Assembly: GCA_938008015.1 (NCBI GenBank)
Contig: CALLMA010000042.1
Coordinates: 1 to 40,188 of the forward strand
From: an uncultured Celeribacter sp.
GTDB taxonomy: Bacteria > Pseudomonadota > Alphaproteobacteria > Rhodobacterales > Rhodobacteraceae
Direction: 5' to 3'
Length of the DNA: 40,188 bases
In this document: positions 34,025 to 40,188 of the stretch, piece after piece
Numbering within the stretch: position 1 is the stretch's first letter
How the letters are laid out: each line of letters begins with the position of its first letter
Program-made: the position numbers and the translations under genes
The notes under the pieces: generated by a model
What the model was told of the DNA's origin: nothing
Databases searched by the model: none
What the model saw: the letters and a program-made list of their open reading frames with translations, nothing else

Positions 34025-35551
34025 TTATAAACTCTCCAAAAATTTGATCAACGCTTCGCGATCTTCGGGCGGCATTGAGATAACCGTATCGCGTTGGCTC
34101 TGTGCTTCTCCGCCGTGCCATAGGATGGCTTCAAGCCGGGAGCGCGCGCGCCCATCATGCAAAAAATAAGTATGCCCTGAGACCTGCTCGGTCAAACCAA
34201 TGCCCCATAGCGGCGGCGTGCGCCATTCGCGCCCCGTCGCGCGCGCCTCGGGGCGGTGATCGGCGAGGCCCTCTCCCATGTCATGCAGGAGCATATCTGT
34301 ATAAGGCCAGATCAATTGAAAACTTTGCGCCACTTGATCTTCAAGCCGGTGGGTCACAAAGGAGGGTTGATGGCATGATGTGCACCCCGTTTCATAGAAC
34401 ACCTGCTTTCCTCGAAGCACCTCTGGATCATCTACGTTTCGCCGCGCTGGCACACCAAGGTTGCGGCTATAAAAAGCGGTCAGATCTAAGCCCTCATCAT
34501 CAATTTCAAACCCGCGTGCATCTTGATCACCATGTGGTGCAGATTTGCAAGCGATTTGCGCATCAGTGCATTCACCCCAAGGATTTGGAAACAGGGGGCT
34601 GGAAATTCCGATATCACCCGCAAAAGCGGCGGCTGTTTGTTCGCGAATAGAAGGCGAGCCGGCTTTAAGCCCAAAACGCCCCAACATTGGCTGATCGTGT
34701 TCAAGCGACCAAACAATATTCGCGCGCCCCGAAATGCCATCATCGTCTGAATCCTCAGGATCACTCAGCGCCAAAATATCAGCCGCAGGAATGGCTTCAA
34801 GCAAGCCAAGGCCAATCATTTGCTGCGCGATGCGCGGGCTGAGCATGGCATCGGGATGAAGTGGCCCGTAGCCCAAATCTGCTGCACGATAAGTCGGGTG
34901 ACGCAGCGAGACAAACTCGCCGCCGGATAATGAAATTTCTTCTTCTTGATACTCAATCTCTAGCCTGTATTCCGCGGCATGGCCCGCCAAGGCGAAATCT
35001 TGAAGCTGTTGGCCATATGTCGGCTCTGGCACAGTCGCTAAATAATCTTTCATCTCAGCAATAGCCTCTCCATCCGGTGCCGGAATAGAGACGCGTAGAA
35101 ATAATGAAATGGAATTCTCATCGCCGGGCTCTGGTGGATGACCCCGCCCATCTTTGAGGTGACAGCGCTGACAAGATCGCGCATTGAACAGAGGCCCTAA
35201 TCCGTCTGAAGCTAAGGTCGATGACGGCGAAGAAACCCAGAGCTTACGGAACAACCCATTCCCGACACGGAAGTTCAATTGATCCTCAAATGTCAGATTT
35301 GTTGAGGGGTCTGAAAAAGCATCCGCCGTATTGCGCACTCGTACCGTTGCCGCCCCACCACTATTTGCTTCAAAGGGTTGTGCTTTGGAAAAATCTGTCG
35401 TGATTTTCGTTGCTGAACTTATGCGCTCAATCTCGGCATCTGTGCGAGGGATAATATTGAGATGGGGTTCATCCAGCGGACCTGCGCGCATCGGGAATGC
35501 GAGCAAAATCATACTCATGATGAAAAAATGACGTGGCGAGAAAATAATCAT
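34025..35551 (-). CDS. Di-heme oxidoreductase (DHOR, thiol-oxidoreductase-like, DUF1111)
   Basis: A 508-residue periplasmic c-type cytochrome. An N-terminal signal ends near MRAGP. CQRCH and CTSCH are the two heme c attachment sites, in the segments LGPLFNARSCQRCHLKDGRG and FYETGCTSCHQPSF. Other family features are WGIGLTEQVSGHTYFLHDGRARS and EAILWHGGEA near the C-terminus. DHOR proteins neighbour imelysins in many iron-regulated clusters and are thought to change the redox state of iron or a ligand, which is inference. It lies between two imelysin-type genes. Confidence 0.92.
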   Translation of the reverse strand: MIIFSPRHFFIMSMILLAFPMRAGPLDEPHLNIIPRTDAEIERISSATKITTDFSKAQPFEANSGGAATVRVRNTADAFSDPSTNLTFEDQLNFRVGNGLFRKLWVSSPSSTLASDGLGPLFNARSCQRCHLKDGRGHPPEPGDENSISLFLRVSIPAPDGEAIAEMKDYLATVPEPTYGQQLQDFALAGHAAEYRLEIEYQEEEISLSGGEFVSLRHPTYRAADLGYGPLHPDAMLSPRIAQQMIGLGLLEAIPAADILALSDPEDSDDDGISGRANIVWSLEHDQPMLGRFGLKAGSPSIREQTAAAFAGDIGISSPLFPNPWGECTDAQIACKSAPHGDQDARGFEIDDEGLDLTAFYSRNLGVPARRNVDDPEVLRGKQVFYETGCTSCHQPSFVTHRLEDQVAQSFQLIWPYTDMLLHDMGEGLADHRPEARATGREWRTPPLWGIGLTEQVSGHTYFLHDGRARSRLEAILWHGGEAQSQRDTVISMPPEDREALIKFLESL

Positions 35552-35610
35552 GGCGGGCCTTTAAATGCAAACTGGCGCAAGCTTTAGACCTGCACCAGCC
35601 ATATATTCGT

Positions 35611-36879
35611 TTATTCAAAAACGGCAGATGGGTTATCCAAGCTGTCCGAACCTTCAACCTCGATATCTGTCCCCAAGAGGGCGACAACGCGCTCCAGTGA
35701 ACGCGTTTGATCCACGAGGCCATTCACACCGCCCATGATCAAAGCTTCACCAGCGGCATTGCCTTTTTCAAGCATCATGTCGTAGCTGAAACCAGCTTCA
35801 GCGGCTGTTTTGATTTTGCCCAATGCAAAAACAGCAGCGGAGAGCTTTGCTTGCATTTCCGCCTCAAGATCTGCGTCTTTATGTGCGACGAGATCCGAAA
35901 GAGATGCCCCTTCGACGACTGTCCCATCGATGCGCGTATAGCTGCCATTATAGATGGATTGAACGCCGACACCATTAAAGAAATGATCGTTATGCGTGTT
36001 GTCTGAGAAGCAGGAATGCTCTTCCTCAGGATCGTTGAGCATCACACCAAGGCGCATGCGCTCACCCGCCGTTTCACCATATGAGAGAGATCCCATGCCT
36101 GTTAGGATCGCCGCGACACCTGCATCAGCATCCGCAGTGACTTCTGCGCGCGCATTGCCACCTTCCGCCCATTGATCTGTGATCCACTCAAGATCAGAAA
36201 CAAGAAGATCAGTTGCAGCAACAAGATAGTCACCACGGCGATCACAATTGCCACCAGAGCAAGCCGCACCTGCGGCATAATCGCTCCAAGGGCGGCTTCC
36301 CGCGCCTGCACCATGACCATTCAAATCTTGGCCCCAAAGCAAGAGTTCAACAGCGTGATACCCTGTTGCAACATTCGCTTCGACACCATCAGCCTCTTGC
36401 AATGTGTTCTCTAAAAGATCTGTTGTAATCTTGCTTGCATCAACCCTCTCACCGCCGAGCGTGAACTTCGGGTTTGCAATCACATTGAGCACAGCTGCCG
36501 CATTTTCATCAGTTGCGCCCCCATATGAAGCATCCACATAATCGATCAAACCTTCATCAAGCGGCCAAGCATTCACCTTGCCTTCCCAGTCATCAACGAT
36601 GGCATTCCCAAAGCGGAAGACTTCTGATTGTTGATAAGGAACGCGCGCTGCAAGCCAAGCACTCTTTGCGGCTTCAAGCGCCTCGGCAGATGGGTTTGCG
36701 ACCAATTCATTGACAGCAGATTGCAAGCGCTTTGCTGCAATGAAACTGTCTTCAAAATTTGCATGCGCAATATTGGCGTATGTTGTGAGAACATCTTCTT
36801 TATGAACATGCCCAGCTGCAATCGCAGATGTACCAAAGCTAAGAGCAATTGCGCTCGTAGCGAGTGTAATAACCCTCAT
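35611..36879 (-). CDS. Imelysin-family (M75/IrpA-like) periplasmic iron-associated protein
   Basis: A 422-residue exported protein with a signal peptide ending ATSAIAA. The imelysin domain begins YANIAHANFEDS and has the GxHAxE motif in GYHAVELLLWGQDL, a candidate metal site, plus CFSDNTHNDHFFNG and a C-terminal helical repeat. Members (IrpA, the EfeO C-terminal domain) are required for iron uptake and are thought to bind iron in the periplasm. No peptidase activity is expected. AAGGAA precedes the ATG. It belongs to the hemP operon. Confidence 0.93.
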   Translation of the reverse strand: MRVITLATSAIALSFGTSAIAAGHVHKEDVLTTYANIAHANFEDSFIAAKRLQSAVNELVANPSAEALEAAKSAWLAARVPYQQSEVFRFGNAIVDDWEGKVNAWPLDEGLIDYVDASYGGATDENAAAVLNVIANPKFTLGGERVDASKITTDLLENTLQEADGVEANVATGYHAVELLLWGQDLNGHGAGAGSRPWSDYAAGAACSGGNCDRRGDYLVAATDLLVSDLEWITDQWAEGGNARAEVTADADAGVAAILTGMGSLSYGETAGERMRLGVMLNDPEEEHSCFSDNTHNDHFFNGVGVQSIYNGSYTRIDGTVVEGASLSDLVAHKDADLEAEMQAKLSAAVFALGKIKTAAEAGFSYDMMLEKGNAAGEALIMGGVNGLVDQTRSLERVVALLGTDIEVEGSDSLDNPSAVFE

Positions 36880-36890
36880 GTTTTTTCCTT

Positions 36891-37376
36891 TTAATGAAGT
36901 GTGTATTTGTTTTGAGGATGTGTATTCTGGCTGAATGTTCCAGGTGCCGTTAGGGCCACTTTGCGAAGCGCTAATCCGAAATCTTGCGCCAAACCGACAA
37001 GCATGGGGGCGATGTTTGGGGAGACCAAAGTCGCTGCAATCATCAGAGCATCTTCATGATTGCCTTCACTGGCATAAGCGATGAAACGCGCGAGACACCG
37101 CTCATCATCTCCCAAGCATTTGCAATTCACCCTATGCTGAATCAAAGGGCGCCGCCCGTGAGAGGCGCAAAGCACGCACAAGCTCTCAAAGCATTTAAGA
37201 CCATGAAACCCTTGCTTGTGCCCCAATGCGTCAAAAAAATTGTTTGAAACGAATTGCCGAGATTGCGCGTTCTCGTACCATAATCGCAAAAACATCACGA
37301 TATTAGACTCAAGCGCAGCTAATTCTGAAAATGACTGAACCAGCGTTTCATCTGGTGTTTTGATGGCGATCGTCAT
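36891..37376 (-). CDS. Conserved cysteine/histidine-rich protein linked to the hemP-imelysin operon
   Basis: A 161-residue cytoplasmic protein without a signal peptide. The central segment carries a dense metal-ligand pattern: CFESLCVLCASHGRRPLIQH, then CKCLGDDERCLARF, seven Cys and two His. The C-terminal part (NHEDALMIAATLVSPNIAPMLVGLAQDFGLAL) is helical. I recall similar HGRRPL...CxCxGxDE proteins near iron genes in Rhodobacterales but know no function. A zinc or iron-sulfur centre is plausible. Its ATG overlaps the hemP stop (ATGA), so it is coupled to heme uptake. Confidence 0.72.
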   Translation of the reverse strand: MTIAIKTPDETLVQSFSELAALESNIVMFLRLWYENAQSRQFVSNNFFDALGHKQGFHGLKCFESLCVLCASHGRRPLIQHRVNCKCLGDDERCLARFIAYASEGNHEDALMIAATLVSPNIAPMLVGLAQDFGLALRKVALTAPGTFSQNTHPQNKYTLH

Positions 37377-37540
37377 TTTGTTAAAATCAACCTACCTGCA
37401 CGCGTAATGCGCAGGGTATAAATCTGCTCAAACAATTTGATCTGAGCCAAATTCCCATCTTTGGTCAAATCATTCGCGTCATACATCGGCGGCAATTTTA
37501 TATTCTGATAAGTAACTTCATTCAAGATTTCAGCGGCCAT
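37373..37540 (-). CDS. hemP: Hemin uptake protein HemP
   Basis: A small protein of the HemP family, recognised by the C-terminal signature DANDLTKDGNLAQI...LFEQIYTLRITRAGRLILTK. HemP is linked to heme or iron acquisition and in some bacteria activates heme receptor genes. The start at 37540 (55 residues) is preferred because GGAGAA lies upstream. ATGs at 37555 and 37576 lack a ribosome site. It heads the iron operon. Confidence 0.9.
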   Translation of the reverse strand: MAAEILNEVTYQNIKLPPMYDANDLTKDGNLAQIKLFEQIYTLRITRAGRLILTK

Positions 37541-37576
37541 GTTACTTTTCTCCATGTAGTCGAAGCGAAAATTCAC

Positions 37577-37591
37577 TCAAAATCATTATCT
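37577..37591 (-). promoter_or_regulatory. Fur-like box at the hemP promoter
   Basis: On the minus strand AGATAATGATTTTGA matches the classical Fur box TGATAATNATTATCA at 11 of 14 defined positions. It overlaps the proposed -10 element of hemP, where a repressor would act. The fit to an iron operon supports it. Whether Fur, Mur, Irr or RirA is the regulator cannot be told. Confidence 0.5.
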
Positions 37592-37615
37592 GACTTTTTT
37601 AGTATGATTTGTCAA
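37585..37615 (-). promoter_or_regulatory. Putative hemP promoter
   Basis: On the minus strand a perfect TTGACA (-35, 37610-37615) is followed 19 bp later by GATAAT (-10, 37585-37590). The spacer is longer than the 17-bp optimum. The gap to the hemP start is about 45 bp. Confidence 0.45.
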
Positions 37616-37823
37616 TCTTATAATTTTAGTCAGGATTTTTAGCGCATTGAATTATGATGCGCGATAACTTCCGGAAGCATGTTGACTTACAGATCAAATG
37701 CGCGGCAAAGCTGGCGGATTTCGCCCGTTATGCCAGCCTAGGAACAAGATGTTTGGAGTTGGCTCAGCCGCAATGGCGCCAGGTTATGTGCCGCGACCAT
37801 TTCGTTACATATATTTTACAGAA

Positions 37824-37841
37824 CTGTTATCAAAATGCCAT
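37824..37841 (+). promoter_or_regulatory. Pho box upstream of phoX
   Basis: CTGTTAT, four bases, then ATGCCAT matches the PhoB site (two CTGTCAT repeats 11 bp apart) at 6/7 and 5/7 positions. It lies 52 bp before the phoX start, the expected place for activation under phosphate limitation. Confidence 0.6.
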
Positions 37842-37893
37842 AAACACCCGCTAACCAAATACGCATTATTAATGTTAGCTTGGAGCCAGCACG

Positions 37894-39683
37894 ATGGATA
37901 AAGATATTTCAAACTTATCATGGGACGAATGGGATGAATTGCAAAGCCCACGCCCAGATGAAAATGCATTTGATCAAATAGTTGAGAGCGCAATGAACCG
38001 CAGAGGATTTTTAGGGCGGGCGCTAGCCTTTGGATCCGGAGCAGCTGTGATGGGCAGTGGCTTGTTGGAGACGACCTCGGCTCAGGCGCAAACTGCTGGC
38101 CGCCAATGTTCTCGGATGCTCCTGAGTTTAACCACGAGACCGGAGGCGACTATGCATCTGCAGATCGGATATTCGGCGAAAATACGGACGGCATGGAAAT
38201 GTTCACAATTGGTGGGCGCCAAATTATTGCTGTTAACCATGAATACGCGAACCCAAAATTGAACCTACCACAAAATGAGAATGGCATTCCAACAAATGCA
38301 CAAGATGTTTTAAAGCTGCAAAGCCTGCAAGGTGTGACTGTGATGGAAGTGGTTGAAGGTGAAAGCGGTTGGGATATTGCTATCGATAGTCCGTATAACC
38401 GCAGAATTACCCATAACACACCTATGAAAATTACAGGGCCTGCGGCAGGCCATGAACTCCTCATGACAAAAGCGGATCCGTCGGGGCGCACAGTCTTAGG
38501 GACAATGAATAATTGTGGTGCGGGTAAAACGCCTTGGGGCACGTATTTAACATGTGAAGAAAATTTCAACGGATATTTTGGTTCAACCGATATGACTTTT
38601 GAAAAGCCTGCAGATTACGCACGTTATGGCATTGGGCTAGAGGGGCGATATGCTTATGAGAAATATGACCCTCGCTTTGACGTGTCTCAAAATCCAAATG
38701 AACCGCATCGATTTGGATATATTGTAGAAATTGCCCCCACTAATCCAAAGTCTGTTCCGATCAAACGCACTGCATTGGGCCGCTTTAAACATGAAAATGC
38801 AGCCGTTACATTAGCACCTAACGGGCAAGTCGTTGTCTATATGGGGGATGATGAACGCGGCGAATTTATGTATAAATACGTGTCAAATGGCGTTTATACT
38901 CCGGGCGCGGATACGAGTGATTTGCTAAACGATGGTCAACTCTATGTTGCTAAGTTCAATGATGACTTAAGTGGATCATGGATTGCTTTAACACCCGCAG
39001 CAACAGGAATGAGTGAAGCTGAAATAGCTATTTTCACACGCCAAGCCGGCTCTAAAGTGGGCGCAACCACCATGGATCGCCCTGAGTGGGTTGCGGTTAA
39101 TCCAATCGCTGTTGAATGTTATTGTGCATTAACAAATAATAAAAACCGCGGCATAAAAACGAACGCCGGTGGTGATGAAGCGCCCGTAGGCGGGCCAAAT
39201 CCGCGTGAAGCCAATAAATACGGCCAAATCCTGCGCTGGTGGCCGGCCAATGACGATCACACCTCTGATGATTTCACTTGGGATCTATATGTGATGGCAG
39301 GCAACCCAAATGTGCATAGTGATGCCTACGCCGGCTCAGAGAATATCAATAGGGGTAACCTGTTTAATTCGCCAGATGGCATGATGTTTGATACGACGGG
39401 TCTGCTTTGGATACAAACGGATGGGAACTACAAAAATGAAGGTGATTTTGAGGGCATGGGCAACAACCAAATGCTCGCGGGTGATCCCGTCACTGGAAAA
39501 ATTGAGCGCTTCATGACTGTCCCATTCGGCGCTGAGGTAACGGGCCTAACATGGTCAGCTGATCGCAGAACGATGTTTGTTGGCATTCAGCACCCTTCAG
39601 CACCCTTTCCAGATGGTGACGGGAAACTAGCGCGCTCAAGTTTAGTTGCCATCAAGCGCAATGATAATGCGCGAATTGGCTAA
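37894..39683 (+). pseudogene. phoX: PhoX-family alkaline phosphatase, frame broken by an internal deletion
   Basis: A Tat-exported PhoX phosphatase (calcium/iron-dependent phosphomonoesterase) split over two frames. Frame 1 gives MDKDISNLSWDEWDELQSPR, twin-arginine NRRGFLGRALAFGSGAA and an AQAQTAG cleavage region. The remaining protein continues in another frame near 38100 as WPPMFSDAPEFNHETGG, then FGENTDGMEMF, GTYLTCEENFNGYFGS, GRFKHENAAV, VVYMGDDERGEFMYKYV and PDGMMFDTTGLLWIQTDGN to the normal C-terminus. From memory, the family has about 30 residues between these points (a strand ending in PKGY and then WGDP) that are missing. A deletion of roughly 95 bp with a frameshift fits. It could also be an assembly error. 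The strong upstream Pho box remains. Confidence 0.85.
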
Positions 39684-40188
39684 AAGCTTCATAAATGTTA
39701 AATTCGAAGGCCTCGGCATATATGCTGGGGCCTTTTGCAAGCATATCGCTACGCACCGCTAATCGGCATCTTATCTTCAGTTCGAAAGTGAAGATTTTTG
39801 GAACAGGGCCATCGAAGCTCATTAGCAAATCTGCCACTGTTGTTGGCAGTTTCAAACAATCAACAAGATTTTGGAGCAGAGCCCTTTAGTGCGAGCAGCT
39901 TTCGAATCTTGAAGGGGGTGTATGTTCAGGTTTGTGCGTTTGTTAAGGGGTGTTCGGGTTATTGTAGCATGTTGCTTGCATGTAGAGATGACTTAACGTA
40001 AATTAAGTAGGTATATTTCTGTATTGTATTTTTACGGTGTTTGCGGGGCAGTTAAGAAATCAACAGTCACAGGAAGCATCTCCAATAGCCTTGTTTTTAT
40101 GGGAAAAAAGTGTAGAAATTTTCCATTAAAGTTTTGGCACTAAACTAAAGCGGTAATGCAGCGTCAAAAAGGTATTGATATTCATTAA
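39684..40188. other. Region after phoX without a recognisable gene
   Basis: Apart from the phoX terminator it contains only short frames (under 70 codons) that show no family features. The last 250 bp are A+T-rich and may be the upstream region of a gene beyond the window. Confidence 0.45.
39707..39738 (+). terminator. phoX terminator
   Basis: AAGGCCTCGGCATA faces TATGCTGGGGCCTT with G-U pairs and is followed by TTTT. It lies 24 bp past the phoX stop. Confidence 0.8.

Larger units (their letters stand above)
37577..37893. other. 317-bp divergent regulatory region between hemP and phoX
   Basis: It holds the hemP promoter with a Fur-like box at the left and the Pho box of phoX at the right. 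Between about 37640 and 37800 I see no gene or clear signal. Confidence 0.6.

Noticed and set aside
38106-38150. Separate start of a cytoplasmic PhoX at the internal ATG
   Set aside because: MFSDAPEF is the middle of the conserved WGDPMFSDAPEF region, so it is not a natural N-terminus. A broken gene is the simpler reading.

Overview
The window reads as a chromosomal segment of a low-to-moderate GC alphaproteobacterium, most likely Rhodobacterales or a close relative. The evidence is: an SdhC beginning MADVNRGKRPLSP with VRITG where many other bacteria have HRxTG; the order sdhC-sdhD-sdhA-lipoprotein-sdhB; the alphaproteobacterial cell-cycle regulator TrcR (DUF1013); divergent rph-rdgB / hrcA-grpE and mutS / maeB pairs; and a hemP-imelysin-diheme oxidoreductase iron operon. 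The taxonomic placement is inference from protein features, not a search. I see no rRNA, tRNA, CRISPR array, insertion sequence or prophage.

Layout. 1-1.7 kb: 3' part of a UDP-glucuronate 4-epimerase, a cytochrome b561 and a DUF1737 protein. 1.7-5.6 kb: the succinate dehydrogenase operon behind a twin-palindrome operator and closed by a strong terminator. 5.6-10.1 kb: a drug/metabolite transporter, a zinc-ribbon protein, leuB, an exported endonuclease/exonuclease/phosphatase-fold protein and trcR. 10.1-10.3 kb: a gap whose terminator points away from both flanking genes, so possibly a small RNA. 10.3-18.6 kb: housekeeping genes rdgB, rph, hrcA, grpE, mutS and maeB. 18.7-20.8 kb: a secreted DUF995-like protein and a divergent signalling pair (response regulator fused to a SpoIIE-type phosphatase, facing an Hpt protein). 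20.8-25.1 kb: an interrupted unknown gene, a double-domain CaiB-type CoA-transferase and a LysR regulator.

25.8-31.6 kb is the most unusual part. It is a two-gene cassette encoding a methyltransferase-glycosyltransferase fusion and a 1285-residue protein that joins a KpsC-like capsule domain, a GT2 glycosyltransferase, a sulfotransferase-like P-loop domain, a 14-unit NKAP/NNAP tetrapeptide repeat and a C-terminal tail with a duplicated NPxxFFxD motif. It is flanked by gene-free DNA, looks more A+T-rich than its neighbours, and probably builds or decorates a surface polysaccharide.

32-37.6 kb (minus strand) is an iron/heme operon: hemP, a Cys-rich small protein, imelysin, diheme oxidoreductase, a second imelysin-like gene and a DUF1513 beta-propeller. 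It sits behind a promoter with a Fur-like box. The second imelysin-like gene is cut by one in-frame TAA. 37.9-39.7 kb holds a phoX alkaline phosphatase with a good Pho box, but its frame is broken by what looks like a roughly 95-bp deletion just after the Tat signal. With the TAG-interrupted frame at 20.8-21.5 kb, this makes three damaged genes. Either gene decay is under way or the assembly has local errors. The last 450 bp show no recognisable gene.
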